A DNA stretch of 64,000 bases from Planctomycetaceae bacterium (GCA_021732975.1 JAKFWC010000023.1:496001-560000); one strand, 5' to 3'; positions 19,377 through 29,071 are shown, counted from the stretch's first letter. The notes: generated by a model not told the origin, from the letters alone. Program-made: numbers and translations.

Positions 19377-21038
19377 CTATGGGTAATTGAAGCTGTTGTT
19401 TAACACAATCTTCGAGGTCGTCCCGGTAAAGGTGTCGGTACCGGGGCCGCCATCGAGTTTGAGCAAGTCGACATTGCAGTAGTTGAGAACCACGCGATCG
19501 TTGCCTACTCCCAGCTTCAAATTCATCGTGGCGATGTCGAGCGAGACTCCGGAAATCGTGTCGTTGCCGCCGCTCAGATCGCCCGAAACGGTAATTTTGC
19601 CGGAGACGTTTGGAATTGTCGCCGAGGTGCTGGTGACGTTGTTGTATCGGATCTTGGTACCTGCTCCCCCTTCGATCCGCAGTTGCGATCCCGATTTGGA
19701 AACCGATAACGAATTCGCATTCACGTCACCGGTGAGCGTGATCGTTTTCGTGCCTGCGTTCCAGGCCACGAGCACAACGCTCGGTGTGGGAGGCGGCGGA
19801 GTGGTGTTGTCGATCTCCGTCATCGCGGCCGTCAGCATGTCCACCGCATCGGCACAGGCATAGGACAAATTGGTGTTGATGACGTTGTCGTTCTCGTCGT
19901 CGCCATCGAACCGCACGGTGCGCGGTGTCACGGTCCGCAGCCAGTTTTCCAGTTGCGTCGGCGTGGGGAAGGTTGAAGTGCGGCGCCGGTAGTACTCCTG
20001 GGCGAGCAGGCACAAACCGCAGGCCACCGGCGCGGCTTGACTCGTGCCGTGGAAGCTCGATTCGGCCGTGTCGTTGGCAATTCCGGCGGCCGTCAACTCG
20101 GCACCGGGCGTGAAGATGTCCGTCCGCGTGATCGGGGCCAGACTGGGATGCAGTCGTTGTGAAAACGGCGTAAATCGCCCGGGACCGGTGCTGATCGCGA
20201 TCGCCCCGCTGCCGTAAAAGATTGGGCCGATGTTCGCGTCATACAGTGCCCCAACGCTAATTGTTTCCCGGGCAATTGCCGGATACGACATGCCCTGCTG
20301 GCTGCCGAAGTCAAAGAAGCTATTTCCAGCCGAGACGACGACCGCGACGTTGGCCGCCCGCAGCAATTGAATTTTCTGGATGATCGGATCGCCGGCGAAA
20401 TTGTCCGTAATGAGGTTGCTGTCCGCACCCAGCGACATATTGACCGCGGTGATGTTGAAGGCCACGCGGTTGGTGATCACCCACTGCAAGCCGGAATCAA
20501 TCGATGCGGAGCTCCCGCTACCGTTATTGGAAAGCACTTTGATCGGGATCACATTGGCACCGGGGGCAATTCCGGTGTGAATACCGCGGCCGACGATGAT
20601 CCCGGCAACATTAGTGCCGTGGCCATCGCCGTCGGTGGCGTCGTTGGGATTCGCGCCGTTGTCGTTCGTGAAGTTGACCTGGGCGACCACTTTACCCGCA
20701 AAATCGACATGCGTCGTTCGCAGGCCGGTATCGAGCACGGCCACCGTCAGACCGGTCCCGTCGACAGAGAATTGCGTCCGGGCCGGGACGACGCGAATCA
20801 AATTGTCCGTTTCGGCATCCTGCGTACGGATTCGCGAGGTTGCGAACTGCTGTCCCTTCGACTTTGGTTTCGACAACGTCGGGTACGTGTAGGTCGCCTT
20901 CGTCGGAGCGGGTAACGTGACATTCGGGAACGACGACTTTTGAGCGTGGGCTTCCCCGGCCACCACTCCCCATGCCAATGCGGAGAGGGATAACAGAGCA
21001 CCGGCCGACTTCGTCAACGACCAATTCCCGAGCCGCAT
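19377..21038 (-). CDS. Secreted subtilisin-like serine protease (S8) with shared C-terminal domain
   Basis: 553 aa from ATG at 21038, preceded by AGGGAA; a longer frame to 21107 is less likely. Signal peptide about residues 1-32 (AHAQ). Catalytic triad: Asp103 (VLDTG), His140 (GHGTNVAG), Ser333 (HGTSQAAP), with oxyanion Asn239 (SAGNS). No long pro-domain of the I9 type is evident. A Pro-rich linker leads to a ~120-residue tail (LTLTGDVNANSLSV, SGGNDTISGVSL, LNYCNVDLLKLDGGPGTD) homologous in appearance to the tail of the metalloprotease 218 bases downstream. Both genes likely arose with a common export or anchoring module. Confidence 0.93.
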   Translation of the reverse strand: MRLGNWSLTKSAGALLSLSALAWGVVAGEAHAQKSSFPNVTLPAPTKATYTYPTLSKPKSKGQQFATSRIRTQDAETDNLIRVVPARTQFSVDGTGLTVAVLDTGLRTTHVDFAGKVVAQVNFTNDNGANPNDATDGDGHGTNVAGIIVGRGIHTGIAPGANVIPIKVLSNNGSGSSASIDSGLQWVITNRVAFNITAVNMSLGADSNLITDNFAGDPIIQKIQLLRAANVAVVVSAGNSFFDFGSQQGMSYPAIARETISVGALYDANIGPIFYGSGAIAISTGPGRFTPFSQRLHPSLAPITRTDIFTPGAELTAAGIANDTAESSFHGTSQAAPVACGLCLLAQEYYRRRTSTFPTPTQLENWLRTVTPRTVRFDGDDENDNVINTNLSYACADAVDMLTAAMTEIDNTTPPPPTPSVVLVAWNAGTKTITLTGDVNANSLSVSKSGSQLRIEGGAGTKIRYNNVTSTSATIPNVSGKITVSGDLSGGNDTISGVSLDIATMNLKLGVGNDRVVLNYCNVDLLKLDGGPGTDTFTGTTSKIVLNNSFNYP

Positions 21039-21756
21039 AGTCAATTCCCTAGCAAAGTTGTCGACGACGAACCTCGATCCAGAGGAACCGGGCCGCCACT
21101 CGGACACCGTTTCCGGACAAAGGTCTTCTCATTTTCAGAGGGGGATCAGGCCTGCAAACACAGCCACACCGATGGCAGCGGCCGTCGGCTGAGACGGTGA
21201 CTTGCCGGAGGGAAATGCTGGGAATCGACGAGTTGATCCGGACCGATTCTAACGGCCGGTTTCACGCGATTCCAAGAAAATCCGGAGAAATTCGGCGCGA
21301 GTTTTCGGGAGGATCACGACGCGAGCCCACCGATTGATCACTCCTGTGTTCGGATATCGGCGATCGGCGAAATCTGCCGTTTTGCCGATCCACAGAGATT
21401 CGCCAGAGGTGTCGGTTCGGACTCGACGGATGCACCTATTTCGGGAAGTTTGCGGGGGCGATGCGAATGGGCCATTCCCCACGACCACGATAACCCGTGG
21501 ATAGGACCAAATCTCGGCCGCCGCTCCGTCTCAAAGAATCAAATCGCTTCGATTCAATGTGTCGTCGCAATGATCGCGCGCCGGGAAGCCAACCGGCATC
21601 TCCCGCCGCCGCCAAGACCGTTTTTCCCTAGGTTTTTCGGCCCATTGGCCTGCGCAGGCGATTTTCCAGCGGTTGGCACACCCCCTGCGATGGTGGGATA
21701 TCGAAGTCGGAAACAAACCAACCGGCTCAGTAGTCCCCCTGACTGGAGAAACTCAA
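21039..21756. other. 718-base region without a convincing gene
   Basis: Short open frames exist on both strands but lack ribosome sites, family resemblance and codon bias. The region must hold divergent promoters for the subtilase (minus) and the His-rich protein (plus). I see no tRNA, operator or long repeat. Confidence 0.5.
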
Positions 21757-22095
21757 ATGACTCGCACTCTGTTCGGTACCGTGGCGATGGCTGTCTGTGT
21801 GGCGTTGGGCAGTGGGAGCACGGCTTCGGCCGGTGGCCCGCACAATCATCATCACGGTCATCATGTTCACCAGCACCACCAGCACCATCATCATGGCGGA
21901 TTCGGCTATGGGGGATATCGCCCCCGGTATGTTGCTATCCATTCGCGACCGGTGATTGTCGCCCCGCAGCCATACGGCAGCTACGGTCCAGCCCCGTGTG
22001 TCACCGACTATGACTACAACTACGGGTATAACGGCTACGCCCCGTCGGGTGTGGGCTTCAGCAATCGCAATTTTTCACTGTGGCTCGGCCGGTAG
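21757..22095 (+). CDS. Small secreted histidine-rich protein
   Basis: 112 aa from ATG at 21757, preceded by GGAG. Signal peptide about residues 1-24 (ASA-GG). It is followed by a dense His cluster (residues about 28-48: HNHHHGHHVHQHHQHHHHGG) and a Gly/Tyr/Pro-rich low-complexity C-terminus (YGGYRPRY, DYDYNYGYNGYAPSG). The His cluster could chelate Ni, Cu or Zn in the periplasm or cell wall. Not a recognised family. A palindrome and a terminator follow. Confidence 0.8.
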   Translation: MTRTLFGTVAMAVCVALGSGSTASAGGPHNHHHGHHVHQHHQHHHHGGFGYGGYRPRYVAIHSRPVIVAPQPYGSYGPAPCVTDYDYNYGYNGYAPSGVGFSNRNFSLWLGR

Positions 22096-22106
22096 TTTGA
22101 TGCTTC

Positions 22107-22149
22107 ACCAGCCCGCAGAATCGGGAACTCGCTTAGCCTGCGGGCTGGT
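22107..22149. repeat. Inverted repeat ACCAGCCCGCAG
   Basis: 12-base arms at 22107-22118 and 22138-22149. Same ACCAGCCCGCAG end as the element at 50901-50963. Confidence 0.65.
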
Positions 22150-22180
22150 CGCCGAAGATGATTGCTGATCACCAAAGAAA

Positions 22181-22209
22181 AAAGTCGGGGCCTGATACCC
22201 CGACTTCTT
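22181..22209. terminator. Bidirectional terminator
   Basis: Stem AAGTCGGGG with CCCCGACTT, 7-base loop, flanked by an A-run on the left and TCTTCTTTTT on the right, so it can stop both the His-rich gene and the convergent TPR gene. Confidence 0.85.
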
Positions 22210-22238
22210 CTTTTTGATCGATACGATCCGAACACGGC

Positions 22239-23297
22239 TCAGTTCTGAACCGTACTCAGCTTCTTCGTCCACTCGCTGTTGGGATAATTGCTCTGCAATT
22301 TGGCTTCGGCTTCCAGACCGCGCTCCGGCAATTGGACGGCCTTCCACAACTTCGTCATGTTGTAGAGCGACTCGGCGTGGTAACCGGCCTCCCGCGGGAA
22401 CAGAATGTCGACGTGCAGATAAGCCAGCACGGCTTCTTTCGCGCGGCTTAACGCCTGCAATGCATTCCCCTGCAGTACATAAGCTTCAGCTTGCAGGGCC
22501 GTGTCTTCGGGCGAGGCATTCAGCGTGACTTCGTCGAGCACTGTCAGGGCTTCGGCGTGTTTGCTCTGTTGAATCAGTGCCCGTGCTTTCCCGAGCATGG
22601 CTTCGTACTTGCGGGCGACATCGCCGGCGGATGTCCCCGCGGCACTGACCGCTTCATCGAACGACTGCACCGCTTCGTCGAGCTTGTTCTCGCCCATCAG
22701 AATCCGGCCGGTCGCAATCTTCGCCGCCAGTTTGGACTCATTCCACGGCGACTGGGCGAGGGCATCGAACGCTTTGCGGGCACCATCGTAGTCCCCTTTG
22801 GCCAACTGGACCTGTCCCAAGAGGGCCATGGATTCGTAATAGCGGAAGTGGTCGCCGTTGGCCTTCTGAAAGTCCTGCAATCCCTTAATGGCTTCGTCGC
22901 GCTTGCTCGGATCGGCGAGGGCAATCCGGGCATGAATACGGGCGAGCGTGAATTCAAACTCCGATTTTAACAGGGCATTGTCCGATTTGGTGTCCGTCTT
23001 GCTCTTGGTAACGCGCTGAATCGCCGCATCGAATCGGCCGGCGTTTTCGTCCGTCTGCCCCAGCTTCAAATCCGCGGTGGCGTCGTCAAAATCGACGATC
23101 TGCAAATCGTTTGCGGGGATGTTCACCGCTTCGCCCGTTGTCGGCTTGATCGTCAGTTCCGTCTTCGAGCCTCCGGTAATCTTGCCGGAAACGCGGCCGC
23201 CACTCTTCTTGGTGATCGAGTCGGCGGCGAACGTGGTTCCCGCCCATGTAATGGTGCAGAGGCCCGCAAGCAACAGCGAAGGTAATCGGACGGACAT
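22239..23297 (-). CDS. Secreted TPR-repeat protein
   Basis: 352 aa from ATG at 23297, which has GGAGAG upstream. Signal peptide about residues 1-25 (TFAA). Residues 30-75 look like a small beta domain (GGRVSGKITGGSKTELTI, NIPANDLQIVDFDDA). From about 85 to the end TPR-type helices repeat (YYESMALLGQVQLAKGDYDGARKAF, NKLDEAVQSFDEAV, KHAEALTVLDEV, AYVLQGNALQALSRAKEAVLAYL). TPR solenoids assemble periplasmic complexes. It begins 86 bases after a much larger TPR gene on the same strand, so the two probably form an operon. Confidence 0.85.
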   Translation of the reverse strand: MSVRLPSLLLAGLCTITWAGTTFAADSITKKSGGRVSGKITGGSKTELTIKPTTGEAVNIPANDLQIVDFDDATADLKLGQTDENAGRFDAAIQRVTKSKTDTKSDNALLKSEFEFTLARIHARIALADPSKRDEAIKGLQDFQKANGDHFRYYESMALLGQVQLAKGDYDGARKAFDALAQSPWNESKLAAKIATGRILMGENKLDEAVQSFDEAVSAAGTSAGDVARKYEAMLGKARALIQQSKHAEALTVLDEVTLNASPEDTALQAEAYVLQGNALQALSRAKEAVLAYLHVDILFPREAGYHAESLYNMTKLWKAVQLPERGLEAEAKLQSNYPNSEWTKKLSTVQN

Positions 23298-23383
23298 GTG
23301 CTTCTCTCCAACGCCGATGAGACGGTTCAAGGCGTGTTGTCGTGATGAACGTTCACAAGATCAGGACACCGAGCCGATGGTGG

Positions 23384-26300
23384 TCATTCCGTCGTCGGCG
23401 GTTTGGGCTTTGGTTTGGGTTTAGCCGCGGCGAGATTCGTGCCGGTAGCCGGGTTAGCGGGGCGCGTTCCCGGTGGTCGGGTCGCCGCTGTTCCGGTTGC
23501 CGCGGCTGCGCTGCTTGCCGCGGGCCGGGGGCGCGGCTTGGCGGCGGGAGCGGTGCCAATGACGATATCCGGTCCATTCGACGCGAAAACCGAGTCCGTG
23601 GCCGGAATGGGCATCAGCTTCTTATGCGACTTTGTTTTCCGTGTGAACATGTACGCCACTACGGCTCCCCCACCGAGAAAGATCGCACCGAGTGCGATGT
23701 ACATCGGAAGATCGCTCGCCGGGGCCGGTTTTACCACGGTTTTCCCTTTCTTTTTCGTGGCATTGGGCGTGGTGACGGCGGTCTTCGTGTCTGCAGGTGA
23801 ATCGGAATTTGTCGCGATCGGAACTTCCGCTCGGACTTTTAGATCGACGACCGGCTTGCCCTGATCGCCTAAGACTTTATGGTAGACCTCGTTCAAATCG
23901 GCGAGCTGGTCATCGGACAGTTCCCGCATGATGGCCACCGTCGCCATGAGTTCCCCTTCACAGCGATCCAATTCGGTGCGGCGTTTCTCCGGGCTGGTTT
24001 GACTCAAACCCAGTTGACGCCGGGTTTCGACCCCTTCAACGCGGCTTTCGACGAATTGCGGAATTAACTCGGTGCGACCGCGCTCGATTTCTTTCTGCAG
24101 TTTTGTTCCTAACAATCGCCATCCCCAGATTTTTTTCTTGGGTTCGCCATTGATGGCTGCGAGGAATTTCGGCGCGTTTTCAGTCCCGCCGTGAATCCCC
24201 CAATCCTGATACACGTGCGCGGCTTCGGCTTGAGCGCGGGGTTCTTTGTCGCGTTCATTCAGAACTTCAACAATGACCCGTTCAGCCGTCTCGAAATCTT
24301 TTTTCAATCGATGACAGCGGACCAGGCGGACTTTTACCGCGGCGACTTGATCCGGTGTCAGGAAGCCGGGCGTTTTGTCGCCCATATTCAGCAAGTCCTG
24401 AAACGCAGAGCCCGCTTTTTCAAAGTACGCCGCCATTCGCGCGGGGTCTTCGGACGAGGCTTCTCCCAGCGCGAAATACGTTTCACCGATCCAGCTCAGC
24501 GAACCGAACGTCTGGCCATCTTTGCGTTGATAGAGATCATTGAGGAACGTCTCGAACGAGGTCATCAACTGGTTGAAACGGTCCATTTCCCTGGCATCTT
24601 TGAGCCGGTCGAGTTCTTCGCTCAGCAATTTACCGAGGCCGACATAGAGGTCGGTGACATCGTTGCCCGCGTCGGCTCCCGCCACTTTTTCGAGGGTCTT
24701 CATCGTGTCGCGGGCTTCGTTCAGCTTGCCGCCGCCGATGTAGGCACGGAGCAGCAGTTTGTAACACTCCGTCGCGAAGAGTCGGCTTTGCACGCCTTTG
24801 TCGGGTCGCTTGGTTTCATCGGGGACGGTGATCGCCTTGATGACCGATTGCGGATCATCGAGCAGCAACTTGATCGCCTCGGCATCCTGACCTAACGTGA
24901 TCACGATCTGAGCCTGCGCGAACTTCGATGCGATCAACTCGTTCGGCGGTGCCCCTTCTTTCGGAATCGTTGGTAGGAGCTTTTCGTTCCCGTTGCGCAG
25001 TAGTTTGAGAGCGAGTTGTTTCCACTCGTCTAACTGTTGTGGCGTGGGTTTTTCGGCGTCCGGCAGACGATCGGCTCCCAGGCAAGCGGCCCAGTAGGAC
25101 TGTCCCGCCGCAAGTTGTGCGTACGGATACTTTGGATCGGTCGCTGGGACTTTGTTGTACCACTCCGCGGCCAGAACAGGCTTTTTCAATTTGCCATAGA
25201 TTTCGCCCAGCTGCATGCGGGCATCGTTCGCGCGGTCGCTTTCGGGCCACTTGACCGTGATGAGATTCGCGGCATTGATGATGAACCGCATGTCCGGCTC
25301 TTTGTCTTCGTTGCTCCCCTTCACGTCATTGAAGGCCTGTACATACGCCGCCAGCGACAGGAATGCCGCGTCGAGACCCACCGAGGAATCATCCTTATCA
25401 ACGGCTTTGGCGACGTATTCACCGAGGATGGCAGCCTCATAATTCTTCCGCATCAGATAGCACACGTAAGCGTAGCTGAAGCGGCACTGCGTAATGCTTT
25501 TCTGGTCATCGCTCTTATTGGCCAGTCGCAGCGCAATTTCAAAATACTGGGCGGCTTCCTTCAGTTGAGCATTGAGATCCTGCTGCAGTTTCTTGATGTC
25601 TTCGGCCGGCTTCTTCGCACGGATGGCGGCGTCGAGAGCGTCCTTGCCATCCTTGATGGGCGTAATCAGTTGCCGGCCGAGACCGAACGCTGTGTCGAAC
25701 TTGTCGGGCAACCGTTCTTTGCCGCCGAGTTTAGTGTCGAGCCGTTGTGAGAAGGCCAGAGCGATGTCGCGGTGTTCGCTGTTGGATTTGCTGACTTGCT
25801 GAGCATTCTCACGAGCCTCGCGCCAGTAACGTTGGGCGTCGGCTTTGGGAAGATCGCGCTTGTCGCCGAGTTGTTCATATGCGCGGGCGACTTCCCACCG
25901 AATGCCGAGGCCGACCCGCGACCGGGCTTCCGCGCCGTGCTTCTTCAACCACTCTTCTCCCAGATCAATCACCAGTTGGTAGTCGCCCCGCTCTTTGGTG
26001 TTGAGGCAGATCAACTTGAATTGCAGCGTTTGATCCTTCAACTTCGCCATCGGGCCGTCGTTGCCGGGGTTGTCGACCAGTTCGTTGTAGATGCCGAGGG
26101 CTTTCTGCAAGTCGCCCTGTTCTTCAAAACACTTCCCTTGCCACAGCCGGGCATATAACCCGCCGACCTGACTGCGGTAGCGCTGATGCATCTGCTCGAA
26201 CGCCGCCGCCGCATCGTTCAGTAATCGCTTCTGCTCCGCATCTCCCACAGGATGGGTTTGAGCCTCTTCGTAGATGCACTGCGCCAGGTCCAGTTGGGCC

Positions 26301-26890
26301 TTGATCATATTGACTTCGGACTTGGCCCGGGCTTCAGCTTTTTCTGGGTCTTTGGCTTTGTCGATGAACGTGCCATAGCGCTTCATGGCCGCTTCGTGCT
26401 GATCGAGCGCCGTCTTAAAGACTTCGCGGGCTTTGGCGATCAATCCACGGGCCTTGTTCTGGTATTCGGAACGGTTGCCCTGATTGGCTGGAGAGCGGGA
26501 TTGCACGATTTCGACGCGGGCTTTGCCGAGCAGAATCTGGGCGCGTTCGGTATTCGCATCGGCGGCTTGCGGATGTTCGGGACTCTCCTTCACGAATTGA
26601 TCGAGGAAAGCGAGCGCCTGATCGAGTTGCTCGACCTGCTTTTCCGGGCTGCGCGAGGCCGCCGCACTGCTCAGAAGCGTGACCGCCTTTTCATAGGGGA
26701 TCACTTGCTTGATCTCGGCGGGCAGTCCGGGCCGCGTGGCGAGCTGATCGAGATAAATCAGGGCGTAATCGTAGTACTCTCTGTTACGCAAGCCGGCGAG
26801 AAACTCGTTGTAGGGCTCGGCAGCGACCGCGAAGGCCGCGCAGAAACAGAGACTTGCGGCCAAGCCCCAAATACGGACCGAATGGTTCAT
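23384..26890 (-). CDS. Large TPR-repeat membrane-anchored protein
   Basis: 1168 aa from ATG at 26890; a TTG three codons upstream has better spacing to GGAGG and may be the true start. Signal peptide about residues 1-24 (AVAAEPYNE). Long TPR-like solenoid across most of the protein (YDYALIYLDQLATRPG, LGIYNELVDNPGN, AQYFEIALRLANKS, EWYNKVPATDPKYPYAQLAAG). Near residue 1065 a transmembrane helix (LPMYIALGAIFLGGGAVVAYMF) followed by KKLMP and a basic Pro/Ala/Lys tail (RPRPAASS, KPKPKPKPP) on the cytoplasmic side. Probably a periplasmic scaffold anchored in the inner membrane. Partner of the TPR protein 86 bases downstream. Confidence 0.85.
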   Translation of the reverse strand: MNHSVRIWGLAASLCFCAAFAVAAEPYNEFLAGLRNREYYDYALIYLDQLATRPGLPAEIKQVIPYEKAVTLLSSAAASRSPEKQVEQLDQALAFLDQFVKESPEHPQAADANTERAQILLGKARVEIVQSRSPANQGNRSEYQNKARGLIAKAREVFKTALDQHEAAMKRYGTFIDKAKDPEKAEARAKSEVNMIKAQLDLAQCIYEEAQTHPVGDAEQKRLLNDAAAAFEQMHQRYRSQVGGLYARLWQGKCFEEQGDLQKALGIYNELVDNPGNDGPMAKLKDQTLQFKLICLNTKERGDYQLVIDLGEEWLKKHGAEARSRVGLGIRWEVARAYEQLGDKRDLPKADAQRYWREARENAQQVSKSNSEHRDIALAFSQRLDTKLGGKERLPDKFDTAFGLGRQLITPIKDGKDALDAAIRAKKPAEDIKKLQQDLNAQLKEAAQYFEIALRLANKSDDQKSITQCRFSYAYVCYLMRKNYEAAILGEYVAKAVDKDDSSVGLDAAFLSLAAYVQAFNDVKGSNEDKEPDMRFIINAANLITVKWPESDRANDARMQLGEIYGKLKKPVLAAEWYNKVPATDPKYPYAQLAAGQSYWAACLGADRLPDAEKPTPQQLDEWKQLALKLLRNGNEKLLPTIPKEGAPPNELIASKFAQAQIVITLGQDAEAIKLLLDDPQSVIKAITVPDETKRPDKGVQSRLFATECYKLLLRAYIGGGKLNEARDTMKTLEKVAGADAGNDVTDLYVGLGKLLSEELDRLKDAREMDRFNQLMTSFETFLNDLYQRKDGQTFGSLSWIGETYFALGEASSEDPARMAAYFEKAGSAFQDLLNMGDKTPGFLTPDQVAAVKVRLVRCHRLKKDFETAERVIVEVLNERDKEPRAQAEAAHVYQDWGIHGGTENAPKFLAAINGEPKKKIWGWRLLGTKLQKEIERGRTELIPQFVESRVEGVETRRQLGLSQTSPEKRRTELDRCEGELMATVAIMRELSDDQLADLNEVYHKVLGDQGKPVVDLKVRAEVPIATNSDSPADTKTAVTTPNATKKKGKTVVKPAPASDLPMYIALGAIFLGGGAVVAYMFTRKTKSHKKLMPIPATDSVFASNGPDIVIGTAPAAKPRPRPAASSAAAATGTAATRPPGTRPANPATGTNLAAAKPKPKPKPPTTE

Positions 26891-26899
26891 CGGGATCAA

Positions 26900-27298
26900 T
26901 CCCTTCCTCCGCGCGGGAGGCCAAGACAGGACTACACCAATCGATCACGGTGGTGTCACTGCGATGGATCGGCTCGATCATTCTCAGCATACGCGCGCAT
27001 CGGGGACAATGGCAAGCGGCGGGATTGCCCGTCCAAGCCGCAACCGGTCGCATGGCCCCCGTTAGCGCTTTGCAGGCGACCGATTTGCAAGGAGCCACCA
27101 TTCGCCCACAAAGCTCGCCTATCTCGCCGAATTTGCACAATCGCGGGACGGCAATTTTTCACCCCGCTGCTGCGATTTTTCCACGGATTCGTGTTGCAAA
27201 AATTATGTGGGTGGATAGGCTCTGGAAGTAGGTGAGCCAATGGGTTCGCCGCGAGTTCTTTCGCAAGGCGGTGCCATTGGCGCGGTGGAGGACAAATC
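26900..27298. other. 399-base intergenic region
   Basis: Divergent promoter region between the large TPR gene (minus) and a small ORF (plus). No family-like frame, RNA gene or strong hairpin is seen. Confidence 0.45.
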
Positions 27299-27496
27299 GT
27301 GCAGATGATGCTCATGGCTTCTGAAGCCGAAAGCGCGTTCGATGTCGACCCGGTCGAAGAAATGCGACTGCGGACATGGGCGCGGAAGAATTACAGCCCC
27401 GCGGAGGATCGTGATGGGAACTGGCACCCGATTGTGTTGGATGAAATGACCCGCAAAGACGGGGAATCTCCGGAGCGCCCGGTGCGCCCACGCTAG
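27299..27496 (+). CDS. Small hypothetical protein
   Basis: 65 aa from GTG at 27299, supported by GGAGG seven bases upstream. Charged and soluble (EEMRLRTWARKNYSPAEDRDGNWHPIVLDEMTRKD). Composition looks like a real small protein rather than a shadow, because both neighbours are far away. Family not recognised. Confidence 0.6.
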   Translation: MQMMLMASEAESAFDVDPVEEMRLRTWARKNYSPAEDRDGNWHPIVLDEMTRKDGESPERPVRPR

Positions 27497-27568
27497 TTGA
27501 CGGCCCTTCTTTTCGATGCCCGAGGGGATGTTCGTTCCCTGGCTGATTTCATACGTTCCATCGTGCGC

Positions 27569-27602
27569 AAAAAAAATCGGGAGGCTGTTTACCCCCCCGA
27601 CT
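27569..27602 (-). terminator. Rho-independent terminator of the YbjN-like gene
   Basis: G/C-rich stem (TCGGGAG with the C-run at 27592-27600) followed on the minus strand by an eight-base T-run (A-run at 27569-27576). Confidence 0.85.
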
Positions 27603-27628
27603 CGTTGACTGTGTGGACACTGTCCGCG

Positions 27629-28363
27629 TTACTTGCGGAGTGTGCTCGGAATCTTCGGATCGTTGATCGCCTGTTGTGGTGCACGAGTTCCCGGCAACGG
27701 TTTCGGAGCGCTGCTCGGTCCCGTAATCACTGGAGTCGAAGACGGAGCGCTGCCTTTCACGGCGACACCGGCTTTCACCGGCTCTTCAGCGGGCGATGCC
27801 GTCGCGCTCCAGTTCTGCACTGACCAGAAGGGATGGGTGTGCACAACGGTCGCCCCGAGGTCATCCAAAGCCGTGCGGAAGGCTGCGGTGGTCATATTTT
27901 CGTTCGGAATGACCCGCTGCAGCACGAACCGGCGGTTCGACGCGATGTAGGCGAAAAACTTGCCGCTGCCCATCTTGTCGTTTTCTGACAAGAGACGGAG
28001 TAATGCCGTGCGCGGCGTTTCCACCGCCGACTTGGGCAGTTCATCTAACCACGCCATGATCCAAATCGAACTGGCGTCCTGGCTGAGAACGGCAGACATC
28101 GACAGTACCCAATCCTGATCAGCGACAGTCGACTTGAATTCAAAGTCGTATCGCTTTTCCGCCAGTTTGGCTTCGAGCCCCATCGCCTTGAGCAATGAGC
28201 CGAGCGAAGCATCGGTCAGACGACCTTTCACAGCTGGAGCCGCGGCGGGCGTCACTGCGGCAGCCGGAGCGGCAGCCGGTTTCGTTTGTGCAGACAGAAT
28301 GGCCGGGGTTGCCACAGCGGCAACGGCCGCACCTAGAAGAGAACGACGGTTCCATTGCGTCAT
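27629..28363 (-). CDS. Tat-exported YbjN-like protein
   Basis: 244 aa from ATG at 28363. The N-terminus TQWNRRSLLGAAVAAVATPAILSA is a twin-arginine-type signal (RRSLLG). After an Ala/Pro linker, about residues 48-165 resemble the YbjN/type III chaperone-like fold: LGSLLKAMGLEAKLAEKRYDFEF, WIMAWLDELP, LLRLLSENDKMGSGKFFAY and RFVLQRVIPNENMTTAAFRTAL. The tail is low complexity (Pro/Ala/Ser). The family's role is unclear (sensory or chaperone-like). It is the last of three minus-strand genes with the NUDIX protein and MFS carrier and ends at a strong terminator. Confidence 0.7.
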   Translation of the reverse strand: MTQWNRRSLLGAAVAAVATPAILSAQTKPAAAPAAAVTPAAAPAVKGRLTDASLGSLLKAMGLEAKLAEKRYDFEFKSTVADQDWVLSMSAVLSQDASSIWIMAWLDELPKSAVETPRTALLRLLSENDKMGSGKFFAYIASNRRFVLQRVIPNENMTTAAFRTALDDLGATVVHTHPFWSVQNWSATASPAEEPVKAGVAVKGSAPSSTPVITGPSSAPKPLPGTRAPQQAINDPKIPSTLRK

Positions 28364-28465
28364 CGCGAGACACTCCTTTGTCGGGGACGGGGCGGTCGGG
28401 ATGAACTCGGCAGACCCAGCGCCATCCCAGCACCGGGCAATCCCTGCCCGGCGTTGATTCATCGA

Positions 28466-29071
28466 TTAGCCGCCGTACAAATGCTGCAGACAAATCTGCG
28501 ACCAGGTTTCAAACTGGTCGGACTCCTGTAGCAGTTGTGACGGTGGGGCAAACCCTGTCTCTAGAATCGACGATTCCCGTGGGGAAACTTTGGCCGAGTC
28601 GAGATCAAAAAGATGAACGATCCCCAGGTGAACCTGTCCGACCGGCGTGGCATCGTCGTTGATCAGCCCCACACAGCGGTCGGTAAACCCTGACTCCAGA
28701 AAGACTTCCTCTTCGATCTCACGGTGCATGGCCTCGGCGTAACGTCGGTCTCCGTGCAGTCGGTCAGTCGAAGAAATATGTCCGCCGACACCAAGCGAAC
28801 GTTTGCTGTGCAGTCTGCCTTCTCCCCCCGCTTTGCCACGGCGGTACGAAAACAGTTCACCCCCGCACTGGAATAAGCAGTACGGAATGAGTTGCTTGTA
28901 ACTCGGATCGGTCTCGACTTCATTGCGTGGTCGGAAACTGGTGTGAGCCGGATCGAGCAGGATTCGCAGGTACCGGTCCACGTCCGGTTGGAAACCTTGA
29001 AAGTAACCGATCTCATGGAACAGCAGGGTCGGAACGCAAAGAACATGTTCCACGGGTATTTCGGTCGACAT
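28466..29071 (-). CDS. NUDIX-domain protein
   Basis: 201 aa. The Nudix box is present around residues 94-120: GVGGHISS, then [16 protein letters not shown] (REIEEEV core). N-terminal half contains the family's [19 protein letters not shown] strand region. It resembles the bacterial NUDIX group annotated as a predicted phosphoesterase. It should hydrolyse a nucleoside diphosphate derivative or related pyrophosphate; substrate unknown. Soluble. Lies between the MFS carrier (119 bases upstream) and the YbjN-like gene on the same strand. Confidence 0.85.
   Translation of the reverse strand: MSTEIPVEHVLCVPTLLFHEIGYFQGFQPDVDRYLRILLDPAHTSFRPRNEVETDPSYKQLIPYCLFQCGGELFSYRRGKAGGEGRLHSKRSLGVGGHISSTDRLHGDRRYAEAMHREIEEEVFLESGFTDRCVGLINDDATPVGQVHLGIVHLFDLDSAKVSPRESSILETGFAPPSQLLQESDQFETWSQICLQHLYGG

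Noticed and set aside
21249..21488. 79-codon minus-strand frame
   Set aside because: No ribosome site, no motif, Arg/Pro-rich composition typical of shadow frames.
27497..27823. 108-codon plus-strand frame
   Set aside because: Overlaps the terminator and antisense end of the YbjN-like gene; no motif.
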